From: Edolisoma coerulescens
Taxonomy: Eukaryota; Chordata; Aves; Passeriformes; Campephagidae
Direction of reading: 5' to 3'
Assembly (NCBI GenBank): GCA_013397115.1
Contig: VWZW01005506.1
Coordinates: 186,001-250,000, forward strand
Length of the DNA stretch: 64,000 bases
Shown: positions 48,401 to 56,800 of the stretch, piece after piece
Numbering within the stretch: position 1 is the first letter of the stretch
Layout: each line of letters begins with the position of its first letter
Position numbers and translations under genes: made by a program
Notes under the pieces: generated by a model
What the model was told of the DNA's origin: nothing
Databases searched by the model: none
What the model saw: only the letters and a program-made list of their open reading frames with translations

Positions 48401-51400
48401 GCATTGCTCTACAAACCCAACCGGAATAAAGAGGATCTCGCAAAGGCCTCAGGGATTGTGCAGTGGATCATCAGGCAGCAGAATCCCTATGGAGGTTTCT
48501 CTTCTACCCAGGTGCCAAAACTGCCTTCCACTCTACAGCCAGTCCTAGGAATTGGGGCACTGTTTCAGGGTTCCAGCAGGGCTCTGACTACCTAGTCCTG
48601 TTTATCTTTTCTACTTGCTGTCTCTGAGAGAAACCAAACCTTTCTCTTAGGGGACCAAAATATTCTTTTCCCCCTCTTCTTAACTATAGAAAGGTTAAAG
48701 CCATACAAGAGTAATTTGACTAGCAACAAATACAGATGTTTGTGTCGGGGATGAGCCTAGAAAACACCAAGTCCCATCTGTGAGATGACCCATGAATTCT
48801 GTGTAGCTCCTCAGAAAACACAGGCTTCATCACTAAGAAAAATTCTATAAGTGTACTGTAGTGCTCAGATTTTATGTTCTGAGACCTTTGAATTAGGAGA
48901 GAGATTCTTCTTCCCTAAAGCATGCATGAGAGAATGAAAGGGCTCCTTTTATATGGTAACCCTGGAATTATACACAAATTCAGGATGAAGCAACTGCAGT
49001 TGATGTTGCCAGAATGACTTTGATGTCCTCTGCACTGGTCACGTTGTGACCAACGTAGCCAAATGTCTTTTATTGTTTTCTTTTTCTTCAGGACACAGTC
49101 ATTGCTCTTCAAGCACTCGCTGCTTATGGTGAGGCCACCTACAACTCCGTTTCACAAAACAGAGTCAAGATCACTTCCAAAAAGCCTTTTGAGAAGGTAT
49201 TTATTGTCAACAATGAGAACAGGCTCCTGCTGCAACAGACTCCCCTTCCAGAGGTCCCTGGGAAATACAGCCTGACAATGAATGGCAGTGGATGCGTATT
49301 TGTGCAAGTAAATGTCTGCTCTCTTCTTCATTGTGTCTCACATTTTGCAGACAAGATAGCCATTGTTTTGATGATTTTCTAGCTGACTTCTCTTTATTTT
49401 TCCTAATTTCTTGATTTCCCTAGACCCTTTAAACACTCTTTTCCCCATCCCACATTCTGACTCCTGGGGAGGTCTGGCATGGAAAAAGAGTCCTTTCTGA
49501 TCAATATCTGGTTTCTTTCTGGGAGGTGACTCTGGGTACAAGCACCTTCATTGTTAAGAAGTCTGATATGTTCATCACTGATGTAAGCAAGGATCTTCCA
49601 CAAAACCAAGTACAACATTGCCAGAAAAGTTCAATAAGTCTGACACTTGTTTTTTTGGAATGCAAGGAAAAATCTTTGGCATGCTTGAACAAAAGGATTT
49701 TTTCCTCTTCCAGACAGCACTGAGATACAACATTCACCTTCCAGAGGGGTCCTTTGGATTTCTGCTTTCAGTACAGACATCAAACACTTCCTGCCCACAG
49801 GATAGACCAGCAAAATTTGATATTGTCCTCATAAGCAGGTAATGTGCCCTGAGCAAACCAGCTGCACAGATGACAAGACACAAAGAGAACACTGCTGTGT
49901 GTTTTCACTTCAGCTCATGAAGTCAAGAACCACAAGCTGATCAACATGCTGATGATATCAGCCTGTGAGACACAGTATCCCAAAGGACCACTGACAGGGC
50001 CCTCTGTTGTTTCAGTTACACGGGGAAACGCAGCAGCTCCAACATGCTCATTATTGATGTGAAGATGCTCTCTGGCTTTGTTCCTGTTAAGTCTTCCCTG
50101 GATAAGGTAAATTAGAGGAGCAAGACTAAATTACTCCCCACAGGGACAGAGGAGAAAACTAGAGGCGTGGTTGAGAATCATTCATCCACAAACCCTGCAA
50201 GGTGTTTGCATGGCTGCACTGCTCCTTACTGGGTGGAGGGAATGCCCTCCAGGGAGCTTCAAACACACAGACCTTCCTATATTTAAAACCAGGAAGGGTT
50301 TCAGCTCAAGCCTGAGCAGCTGGCAGCTGCAACTGGGAGCTGGCACTGCCCAGGTAGGGAAAGGGTGGGGAACCTCTCAGACTAGCTCTGAAACATAGAT
50401 CACACCACAGTCAGGCAGTATTCCCCAAGTGAATTTCAGTGATTGGTGCATTTGGAAAATGTTCATACCCCCAATTAAGTCAAGGATGGTTTTTCTCCAT
50501 CCTTTCCATCTATTCAGCAAAATTTGGACTCTAAAAGTCAGCTTCCAGCCCTTGATATTTGAATAGGAGAAGAATGAAGACCACAGACACGCAGTGGTAG
50601 GGTCTAAGGCAGCACTTGTTTTCTAATGTTTTACAAACATATTTATCTCCATTTTCTTTTTTCAAAGCTCATTGACAGTCATACAGTGATGCAAGTAGAA
50701 AACAAGAAAAATCACATCCTCCTTTATCTGCAAAATGTAAGTTCTGGTCGCTAACTATTTGATTTCCACAAAGGATGGAAACAGCATGTAATAGGTACAA
50801 CCACAATACAGATATACCCTATAAGGTGCATTTATCGTGTTCTCTCCCTTAATAGCTTTCTACTGTAATCACTAAGCTGCTTACTTCCCAAACTGCATGT
50901 AACATCCCAACCTTCCAAACAGCTTCAAACTGACACCTGTCCTACCAGCAACTAGAAAAACAAAAAAGTTAATTTAAAAAAAAGCACGTTGAAATTAATC
51001 AAAATTCTTTCTCCTTTCAGTGAAAAGCAGATAAACACCAGATAAGAGGTTCCCTTGTGTGTATATCTCTTTTGTAGGCTTCTCATAAACCTTGGTCCAT
51101 CCAACAGCTCAGGAAACACTGCTTTCATTCTCCTCTGGAAAGATTTTCATTGCCTCTCTTACACTCAATCATTGCAAAATTTTGCATATAATCTAATCCC
51201 TGAGTCAGAATTTACTTAGTAAATAATTTTCTCAGGCCCTGTAGAACTAATAGAAGCCAATATCCCAGTGATGCACACTGTAAATTGATTCCCAGTTTCT
51301 TGATGGCACATCATGTCCGAAATGGGAGAGGTTGGAATACCAGACTTTATCGTCCTGACCATTGGGAGATCCTGGAAAATTAAACTTGGTCCCTTTGGAC

Positions 51401-52144
51401 AATTTTTCCACCTCTGGCAATAGGATGTGTAATAATTACAGAATCAGATGATATAAGCAGGATAGAAAACCTATAAACTTTTCAGTTCAGTTCCACTTTG
51501 GACTCTTCCAAACATGCTGAGATAACGGCTGTTCCATATCTGTAGGTGTGGCATCAGTGGGATTTGGAATATGCAACCTGTTAGTTACCACCCTCATCTG
51601 CTCCAGATGGTTCTGTACAAATAAAAAGACTGATGTGATCTCTGACCTTCCATTCCAGATCTCACAGAAGAAAAAGAAAGAAATCACTTTCTCAGTTGAG
51701 CAGGACTTTGTAGTGACCCACCCCAAGCCAGCTCCTGTGCAGATCTATGATTACTATGAAACAGGTCGGTCTTTGATTTTAACCAGTGTGAAGTATGGGG
51801 GAGGGACAGGGACAGCAGAGACACTGCGTGCCTTAAGCGAGACCCAGAACCAGCTCTGCTGCAACCAGCACTCCTCTGAACTCCATCAGTATCTAGGGCC
51901 AGGGGAGAGACTCATTTCACTTTAATAAACTTGGTCTCATGCCCAAGGTGGCCAGCAGTCATGACTAGAAAGTTATGAAAATACATGCACCAGAATAAAG
52001 GACATTTCAAGGATCTCCAGTTTAAGCACGCATAGGTTATATCCACCTCCAGGGTAACAGGAACGTTTCTGTTCTTCTCCAGAAGAGTATGCTGTTGCTC
52101 AGTACACATCACCTTGCACAGACGTTGTTGCAGAAATTGACTAA
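27433..52144 (+). CDS. OVST: Ovostatin (ovomacroglobulin), complete gene
   Basis: A secreted homotetrameric protease inhibitor of egg white in birds. Thirty-five coding exons (listed separately) join to 4,368 nt, 1,455 codons plus TAA, with every junction in frame; a non-coding exon 36 follows. The product starts with a hydrophobic signal peptide (about residues 1-18). Macroglobulin domains 1-6 follow to about residue 680, with the bait at about 680-724, macroglobulin 7, CUB, a thioester domain with Cys961-Gly-Glu-Gln964, and a receptor-binding domain ending IYDYYET. Phrases such as EPQYVLMVPAVLQ, EEPILGNYKIIV and YTYGQPVEGKVQLSVCRDFD agree with hen ovostatin as I remember it; that protein is about 1,473 residues. 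Hen ovomacroglobulin is reported to lack a working thioester, whereas the motif is intact here. Regulation is expected to be oestrogen-dependent in oviduct, but no clear response element is visible. Confidence 0.94.
28006..28189 (+). CDS. OVST: OVST exon 2 (macroglobulin 1)
   Basis: Reads QYVLMVPAVLQNSSPGQVC, followed by NLNETISVRV and VNSTIL; three N-glycosylation-type sites. It is 184 nt, donor gtaagt. Confidence 0.94.
28520..28676 (+). CDS. OVST: OVST exon 3
   Basis: Reads IPPVHSAPLPFISFSAKGTT and then VQTDKPIYKPGQT, the FVQTDK.IYKPGQ signature of the whole A2M family. It ends in phase 1. Confidence 0.95.
29820..29872 (+). CDS. OVST: OVST exon 4
   Basis: A 53-nt exon reading VRFRVVALDFNFKPVREK; acceptor cctttccag, donor gtgagt. 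Confidence 0.92.
30746..30766 (+). CDS. OVST: OVST exon 5 (21-nt micro-exon)
   Basis: Seven codons, FPLIAIQ, between ttttttcctttttcag and gtaag. A 21-nt exon at this point is part of the A2M family plan, and the frame needs it to reach DPRGN in exon 6. Confidence 0.88.
31828..31996 (+). CDS. OVST: OVST exon 6 (macroglobulin 2)
   Basis: Reads DPRGNRILQWQNVKSEMNII, then FPLTEEPILGNYKIIVAKKS and FLVEEY. It is 169 nt and ends in phase 1. Confidence 0.95.
32518..32602 (+). CDS. OVST: OVST exon 7
   Basis: Reads LPKFDVTVTAPKSLTVLDSE and then FTVKVCG; the LPKF.V link between macroglobulin 2 and 3. It is 85 nt, donor gtaagt. Confidence 0.94.
33413..33524 (+). CDS. OVST: OVST exon 8 (macroglobulin 3)
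   Basis: Reads YTYGQPVEGKVQLSVCRDFD and then GRCKKSPVCESITKN. It is 112 nt and ends in phase 0 at a weakish donor, gtatga. Confidence 0.92.
33881..33995 (+). CDS. OVST: OVST exon 9
   Basis: Reads LETDGCLSQVFSSNIFELHR, then NLDVKATVTENGT. It is 115 nt; a GC-rich block unlike the other introns begins directly after it. Confidence 0.92.
33997..34700 (-). mobile_element. GC-rich, possibly LTR-derived insert in OVST intron 9
   Basis: Nearly the whole intron is GC- and CpG-rich while all other OVST introns are AT-rich. It includes a direct repeat tcagctcgtg at 34287 and 34318, and a hairpin gtagct/agctac at 34261-34277. Read on the minus strand it has a cataaagc signal near 34400 followed by sequence of LTR R/U5 style. 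I cannot name the family and see no clear TG..CA ends. Confidence 0.35.
34749..34858 (+). CDS. OVST: OVST exon 10
   Basis: Reads GLQFTAAQVISITRVMSTIQ and then YYRRGIPYFGQ, the family RRGIP.FGQ motif at the start of macroglobulin 4. It is 110 nt. Confidence 0.93.
36014..36172 (+). CDS. OVST: OVST exon 11 (macroglobulin 4)
   Basis: Reads IKLVDKDNSPISNEVIQLFV and then FTTDDNGVAEFSIDTS. It is 159 nt, phase 0 at both ends, donor gtgagt. Confidence 0.94.
36526..36753 (+). CDS. OVST: OVST exon 12 (macroglobulin 5)
   Basis: Reads AIYKTSDHCHYEGWIEPYYP, then LSVQRFYSWTSSFVRIEP and CGQKRMITVHYVLNTEG. It is 228 nt and in phase 0. Confidence 0.95.
37075..37132 (+). CDS. OVST: OVST exon 13
   Basis: A 58-nt exon reading GMAKGKIVLTGEIKVNVQA, with acceptor tctctgcacag and donor gtaagt. 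Confidence 0.93.
37170..37187 (+). repeat. (CAAA)n microsatellite
   Basis: Short run of about 4.5 CAAA units in OVST intron 13. Confidence 0.85.
37607..37752 (+). CDS. OVST: OVST exon 14 (macroglobulin 6)
   Basis: Reads GQNGTFTIPLVVNEEMAPAL, then LVYTLHPDKELVADSVQ and EKCFKNK. It is 146 nt. Confidence 0.94.
38837..38986 (+). CDS. OVST: OVST exon 15
   Basis: Reads VHLEFSEKEMNPASNVSLVI and then ANSFCAVRAVDQSMLLLK. It keeps the AVDQS motif that gene 1 has lost, and has a normal GT donor (gaaatg/gtaaac). Confidence 0.94.
39164..39450 (-). mobile_element. CR1 LINE reverse-transcriptase remnant
   Basis: The minus strand reads SWRPVTSDVPQG, PVLGPILFSIFLDCLD and ECTLSKFADGTKLGG, which is CR1 ORF2 reverse transcriptase. 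The catalytic FADD box has Gly in place of the second Asp, so the copy is dead. It lies in OVST intron 15. Confidence 0.9.
39553..39723 (+). CDS. OVST: OVST exon 16
   Basis: Reads IYSLHPLQDFQGYVFHGFNL, then HIFHKGLYYTPVMSGLGPDV and YQFLR. It is 171 nt. A CR1 reverse-transcriptase remnant occupies the intron just before it. Confidence 0.94.
40026..40158 (+). CDS. OVST: OVST exon 17 (start of bait)
   Basis: Reads DMGIKFFTNSKVRQPVVC (Cys codon 40077), and then the bait. The bait begins TSETVRRQPY and continues with several His residues; the RR pair is an obvious trypsin-like site absent from gene 1. Confidence 0.93.
40767..40863 (+). CDS. OVST: OVST exon 18 (end of bait)
   Basis: Reads AEAGREEQERRLILETIRE, closing the bait, followed by FFPEAWIWDIVPI. 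Highly charged, with a second RR pair. It is 97 nt and ends in phase 2. Confidence 0.93.
41368..41596 (+). CDS. OVST: OVST exon 19 (macroglobulin 7)
   Basis: Reads STGKASILYTIPDTITKWKA, then LQPFFVDLTLPYSIIRRED and NYLDQCIK. It is 229 nt. Confidence 0.95.
42143..42266 (+). CDS. OVST: OVST exon 20
   Basis: Reads INVSLSDSPDYQAKLISPED and then CVCAKQRKTYVWNIFAKEI. It is 124 nt, donor gtaagt. Confidence 0.93.
42596..42714 (+). CDS. OVST: OVST exon 21
   Basis: Reads NVVFSITAETKDDEACGDKA, then ISIDYRDTQ-like VSIDYRDTQIRTLLVE. It is 119 nt, with acceptor gctgctatttaag. Confidence 0.92.
43161..43212 (+). CDS. OVST: OVST exon 22
   Basis: A 52-nt exon reading PEGIRREKTQNSLICTE, between ctccatgcag and gtaagg. 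Confidence 0.92.
43992..44075 (+). CDS. OVST: OVST exon 23 (CUB)
   Basis: Reads DYVVIQDVALELPTNVVEGS and then ARASFSVVG. It is 84 nt and ends in phase 1. Confidence 0.94.
44961..45137 (+). CDS. OVST: OVST exon 24 (thioester site)
   Basis: Reads DIVGTAMQNLHQLLQMPFGC and then GEQNMALFAPNIYVLDYL. Cys961 (45020-45022) and Gln964 (45029-45031) are both present, so the internal thioester can form in this species. Confidence 0.96.
45648..45729 (+). CDS. OVST: OVST exon 25
   Basis: Reads YQKQLSYKHPDGSYSIFGTR and then DKEGNTW. It is 82 nt, with the final Trp codon split across the intron. Confidence 0.95.
46205..46361 (+). CDS. OVST: OVST exon 26
   Basis: Reads LTAFVYRSFAQAGRLIYIDD, then QTLMWLASRQKLDGCFRS and LFNNALK. 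Asn is at the acyl-transfer position, as in A2M. Confidence 0.94.
46776..46850 (+). CDS. OVST: OVST exon 27
   Basis: Twenty-five codons, GGVDDELSLSAYTTIAMLEA and then GHSSL; phase 0 at both ends. Confidence 0.94.
47861..48026 (+). CDS. OVST: OVST exon 28
   Basis: Reads YPVIRNAFFCLETASEKRIS, then YTQALMAYAFCLAGKAEKC. The acceptor is tgtttttaag (AAG rather than CAG). Confidence 0.93.
48291..48511 (+). CDS. OVST: OVST exon 29
   Basis: Reads DGSQHWEQEERSPSDKSPSF, then AEVEITSYVLLALLYKPN and QQNPYGGFSSTQ. It is 221 nt. Confidence 0.94.
49092..49307 (+). CDS. OVST: OVST exon 30
   Basis: Reads DTVIALQALAAYGEATYNSV, then NENRLLLQQTPLPEVPGKYS and CVFVQ. It is 216 nt; donor tgcaa/gtaaat. Confidence 0.93.
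49714..49838 (+). CDS. OVST: OVST exon 31 (receptor-binding domain)
   Basis: Reads TALRYNIHLPEGSFGFLLSV, then SNTSCPQDRPAKFDIVLIS. It is 125 nt, with a possible N-glycan at NTS. Confidence 0.94.
50016..50106 (+). CDS. OVST: OVST exon 32 (receptor-binding helix)
   Basis: Reads YTGKRSSSNMLIIDVKMLSG and then FVPVKSSLDK. The first LRP1-binding position is Lys (50089-50091); the second is Asp (50101-50103), the reverse of gene 1. Confidence 0.94.
50668..50736 (+). CDS. OVST: OVST exon 33
   Basis: Reads LIDSHTVMQVENKKNHILLY and then LQN; acceptor ttttttcaaag, 69 nt. Confidence 0.92.
51659..51764 (+). CDS. OVST: OVST exon 34
   Basis: Reads ISQKKKKEITFSVEQDFVVT, then PKPAPVQIYDYYET. It is 106 nt. 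The donor gtcggt is weak beside gtaggt in gene 1. Confidence 0.93.
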
Positions 52145-52156
52145 GAATTCAAAAAG
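52083..52156 (+). CDS. OVST: OVST exon 35 (last coding exon)
   Basis: Reads EEYAVAQYTSPCTDVVAEID and stops at TAA 52142-52144, 12 nt before the donor aaaaag/gtaagt. Confidence 0.92.
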
Positions 52157-52881
52157 GTAAGTGAAAGCCAGAAAAAAACAAACAAGCAGATAAGAAAGTG
52201 AAGTATAAAGCAAGAGCAGAGTGAGTAGAACAGGAACTATTCTCAAAGAAATGAAGTCTCCGTAAGGCTTCTCAGAGAGCAGGCAGAGACATGGGCCAGA
52301 TCCTGTCCCATGACACCCGTGGAATCCAAGTGGGGACCATGTTGCTGTTCATGGGAAGAGCTTAGCTTCTAGAATGAAAGCCAAAGTGCAGAATAATGGA
52401 AAGTCTGGGAAATACCTTCAAAGTTTCCTCAAAAGCATGGATATGTAGCAAAGAACCATTTACCTATGGCCATCCTTGAAAGTCTTCCCTCTGGAGCCTA
52501 TGCTTCCCAGGCTGAAGCAAGGTTTTCCACATGGACTAACAGAAGCTGTTTCTTGGACAGTTAATACATTGTTTGAGGAGAACACGAGGTGACGTGAATC
52601 ATGGAGGCAGTGTATTAACTTGTCAGGGGTATGATGCTGCCTGGCTGTAGAGGAGGTCCAGGTCTGCATTCTGCTCAGCACTGCAGCTCTGCTGGCTGTT
52701 ATCTGATGGGCAGTTTCTGAGGAGTCCAGGCACAGCTTGCTGCAAGACCTTGGTCCAGCTTTTGTCTGTTTCACACAGAAAGAACTGACACCCTGTATCT
52801 TGAAAAAAAACTGTGTTCTGTAACCTGCAGCTATTGGTTTGTTCTCATTTAGGTTATTTTCTTTTGGATTTTCACCTGCAG

Positions 52882-53080
52882 GAGCATCGTAAATGTTGAA
52901 CAAGTGGTCTTCTGTCATGAAGTCCTGGAAAGGGCCATTGCACCTGAGGAATCACAGTGGGACTCTGTGACATTGATTGAGCTAGTGTCTGATTCTCTGT
53001 TTCCTTTCACAGCACATCTCTCCAGTTCTGTAGCATAATTATGTATACCTTTCCACCAATAAACCTCCCTTTTACACTGG
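52882..53080 (+). other. OVST: OVST non-coding 3' UTR exon 36
   Basis: Acceptor ttcacctgcag, then about 200 nt to a cleavage site estimated 15-20 nt past AATAAA at 53058. The first A2M-family stop is in the previous exon, so this one is wholly untranslated. Confidence 0.65.
53058..53063 (+). terminator. OVST: OVST polyadenylation signal
   Basis: AATAAA in the context ccaccaataaacctcc, with T-rich sequence 25-35 nt downstream. Confidence 0.7.
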
Positions 53081-53089
53081 GCATTGGCT

Positions 53090-53095
53090 TTTATT
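53090..53095 (-). terminator. Minus-strand AATAAA (candidate)
   Basis: TTTATT on the + strand. It follows directly after the stop of a 161-codon minus-strand frame (53101-53586) and faces the OVST signal, about 30 nt away. It may instead be part of the T-rich element that assists OVST cleavage. Confidence 0.3.
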
Positions 53096-53100
53096 CATTG

Positions 53101-53586
53101 TCACAGAACAGGCATTTTAATGACAGCCCCCATGTCATGACTGCTGGCTGGGGGAGGAAGAAGAGAGGAACATGCTGGTCCTGCCTGCAGCGCTCTGCCT
53201 CCTCCCTCAGCTACAGCTGGTAACCACTGGCCGCTACTGCAAAACACATCGTGTTCGGTCCCTCCCACACCCAGAGATGGCACCCACGGTTCATGGCTGC
53301 TGCACAGCCCCTCACCTTTCTCCAGCCCTGCAGGGGCACTGCCTTTGCCCCTGTGGCACAAGAGTAGGGGTTTAGGTGTGGACATCACGGAGTGACCCTG
53401 CATCATGCTAGCAGAGGACACGGTGAGGAAAGGGGCAGCTTGCCGTCCAGGCCTGGTGAGTGCCTGCTCCCTCATCCTGGATCTCACCCCGCCAGGCCCT
53501 CCAGTCCACACATCAGGCCAGAGTTTGTCCAAACCAGACCGCGATGGATCACGGTACCAGCAGCAAGTCTCTCCGTTTTCCTGCAC
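53101..53586 (-). CDS. Hypothetical minus-strand frame beside CpG block
   Basis: A 161-codon frame that starts MQENGETCCWYRDPSRSG and ends GAVIKMPVL. It is rich in Gly, Ser and Cys, with no domain, signal peptide or homology I recognise. In its favour: a CpG-dense block lies just upstream on its strand and an AATAAA follows its stop. Against: the region is GC-rich and therefore poor in stops, and several other frames overlap it on both strands. Confidence 0.2.
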   Translation of the reverse strand: MQENGETCCWYRDPSRSGLDKLWPDVWTGGPGGVRSRMREQALTRPGRQAAPFLTVSSASMMQGHSVMSTPKPLLLCHRGKGSAPAGLEKGEGLCSSHEPWVPSLGVGGTEHDVFCSSGQWLPAVAEGGGRALQAGPACSSLLPPPASSHDMGAVIKMPVL

Positions 53587-53890
53587 CTCGCGTCATCCCT
53601 ACGTCGCCACGCTTGGAGTCACGGTGGTTCCTGCAAACACAAACGCGCCGGCAGAACAGCATCGGGAGGGCTCGGGAAAGAAACACGGATGCTGCTCCTC
53701 TTTCCCGGGAGCGGCAGCGGCCCCGACAGCGCTCTCCCATCCCGCCGGGCTCGCAGCGCCGCGGGTCCCCGCTCGCCGGCGCCCTTGGTCCGCGCCGCCC
53801 GCATCCCGGGAGCGGGGATGGAACCAGGCAGGCACAGGGTTGGAGCGGGGGGCACAACGGGACCCGCCGGGCAAGGGCCCCAGCAGGTAT
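53575..53890. promoter_or_regulatory. CpG-island-like block between OVST and the third gene
   Basis: About 320 nt with dense CG dinucleotides (for example ccgccgggctcgcagcgccg and gctcgccggcgccc), in contrast to CpG-poor flanks. It starts about 0.5 kb past OVST and ends just before a tatttaag on the + strand. Such blocks usually mark a promoter; neither adjacent family gene is expected to start here. Confidence 0.5.
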
Positions 53891-56800
53891 TTAAGTGCAA
53901 ACTGCTCAAGTGCCGAGGGCCAGGATGTGTTTGGACAGGATGCATTCCGCCAGGAGATTTGCTAAAAGCTGCGTGGGGGCTTGCATTTTCTTCCCGGCGA
54001 AAATTAATCATCAGGTCAACACAGAATGTGCCTCTGCCCAAATCAATTTTTTTTTGCAAAATGCACTAAACAAATTGAACTTCACAGGGCTGGCCATGAA
54101 GGATATGCATGATACTGATGTTATAAGGAGCTGTTTTCTTAAGTTCCACAGACGAGGAATTTGTGGGGTACGAAATAACTTAAGGTACAGTGCTGATCTC
54201 CATGCAAAGTTCCAAAATTAAAACGTCGCTGGCAGTAGGAGGAAAAGGAGGAAAGCAAGAACAGCTGTGAATTTTGCATTCCTGACACAGCCCAGATTGT
54301 AGCAACTGACTTGATTTACATGAGCATCAGGCTGTACTAAAGCAAGAGAAATCAATAGTTACAGTAACAAGGTTGAAAAGGAGAACAGACTGAGTGGATG
54401 TGGTTACAGGATATGTATCTTTCTGAGGAATGTAAGGCCAATTAAGTTAAGGCTTCAGCATCTCACATGGAACTCATAAAAATCCCCTCAGGTCTGGCCA
54501 AATATGTTATTCTGTTCTGCCAAACATAGTTTCCTGGGAAGAAACAAGGTCCTGGGGGGAAAAAGGTGCATTTTTATCATTCTTTAGGAGCCTTACCTTC
54601 TTGCTTGGCCAAACCTGACTATTAAAACATGAAATGCTCATTTTCCACTGCAATGCCTTCCTTTGCATGCTGAAAATATAATGTTTGTTACCTGATTTTA
54701 TCCTTTGACTCAAACAGGTAATTGCTGGTTTCAGTCAGATCTAATAAATATCCCATGCTCACACTCTCCCTCCAGATTTTTACATCCAAATCACGTCTCC
54801 CTGGCTTCCACTCCCACAAGGAACAGCAATATTCTTAAAACACATTCCAACACCTCCAAGATGTCTGGAACCTTGGTGTGGTGTTTCAGCTCTAGGTTTT
54901 GTGCCACACACCCAAAACTGAAGCAAGTATATTAATTGTGGACTGAACAAGCATGGGACACCCGCTAGACTGAATGTAATTTGTTCCTCTGTCATCTGAT
55001 AATTCTGAGGTGCCAGGGATCTGGGGAGTGTTCCAGGCCTCAGAAGGTAGAATTACTGTAATTTTTTAGACATACAGACTAAGCAAACTGTGTTGCCCAA
55101 ATGTGATAAAATCAGGCTCACTGGCCCAAGAGCTGCTACGAGGTACCATACTGCTGCCAGCTCAAAGGCACGTGGACTGGTTTACTGTGCTTGGTATTGC
55201 ACATCTCAGTTTAAAAAAAGCTGAAATTGTTGTGCAGGACCTTGGACTGAGTCAGCAACACTAGGATAAATGGGAAACTCCCAGCTTCACCGTGGGTGTC
55301 TGCCAGTGTCCTTGTACCTGCTCTGAAGCTTTTGGATCTCCTATGGGTCCACCCATGGCTCTGCTAGAAGTACATCAAAAGCTGTTCTGAAATGCAATTC
55401 TTATTAATATGAAGTTAACAAAGTATAATCACGTCATAGTGTCTTTGACTAAAATGTCTATCAAGCTTACTTCCCTTTTGTGTTAAATAATTCTTTGTAG
55501 AGTTTATTTGTACCACAGGAATTGCTTTGCTGCTCATGTGGAGTCCCCACTCAAGGATCTGCAAAAGGCTGATGTTACGGCCTAGTTGAGAAGAGGATTT
55601 ATAATGATCATACTTGCTTTGAAAAGTGAATGTAAACAGTTTTACAGTAGAAGATGAGTCCCATCCACAGTGCAGGCAGCAAGATGCAAAGTCTAGAGAA
55701 AAAAATGGGTCTCTCCAGAAAGATGAGCTATAGTGTAGAAACATTCTCTTGCTTAGGCCCCTCAAATGCTTAGCTTGGGTCAGACAAAGGAGTCCTCGGT
55801 CCGGGGAGTTTGGTTGCTCCATCTTTTGACTCAAATCCTCAGTGATCCCTGCAGTGTCAGAGGTAATAGTGCCAAGCTATTAGACAATGGCACAGCAAGA
55901 CCTCACCTGTATGATTTAGATGTTCAGGTCTTCTTCTCAGCAGCTGTGTCAAATATGAAATGTGAGTAATGACCAACCAATTCAATGATCAGAGAAGACC
56001 AGAAATGTGTCAGAAGAACCTTCAGTCAACAAATGATGATGTCAAATTGCCCTGAGGAAACAAGTCAGCCTTGTTCTCTGATTATTTCTTTGTTGAGTTC
56101 ATTTGTACCTGGTGGACAATTAGGGAGGTAGGGCTTTCCCTGCATTCAAGTGACCCCCACCATGTGATTCATCAGTCAGATGGCACAGAAGCATGCTCAC
56201 ACCTCTGGCTCCGCTGGCTGTGAAATGTCTAGTATCAGAGAAGGACTTCCTGAGGAACATCACTCATACATTTGAATTTTTTATTATTCAGAGCAACAAT
56301 GAAAAGTTTCCTCAAGAATTTTTCAAGTGAAAAAGCAACATAGGGTAAGCTAATCCTGTAGCTCAAAGCAAGAGAAAGCTTCTTTCTGCTAGACCTCGTG
56401 AGGGTCACCTTTTGAAGGTCAAGAAAATCCTAAAAGCAAGGTATTACATTGAATACAAGACCTAATAGCCTCCTTCAAGGGAACGTCTCACTCTTCCCCT
56501 TTCTGATACTCTTGCAGCTCAGCACACTGATCTCCTTTCTGCCACATCACTGTTCCTGCTGGGCAGAGCAGGATCTCCCTTAAGAATGTGACTTCAGCAG
56601 GGCTTCTGGACCCCATGTTTTCACTCTGGGTATATAACCTAGCAGATTTTAAAATTCCTGTTTGAGACAGAAGAGGGGGTACATATGAGCGAGGCAGTCA
56701 GAGGTGACGGGAATAAAAATCACCACTGGTTGACAGGACTCTGTGCATGCTGCTAAAGTGCTAACCTCACACATTTTTTCAGCCTCCTACCCTTTGACTC

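Noticed and set aside
53392..54069. Plus-strand frames of 225, 186 and 144 codons over the CpG block
   Set aside because: Three frames are open at once on one strand, and others on the opposite strand, which is typical of stop-poor GC-rich DNA; no domain or homology is seen.
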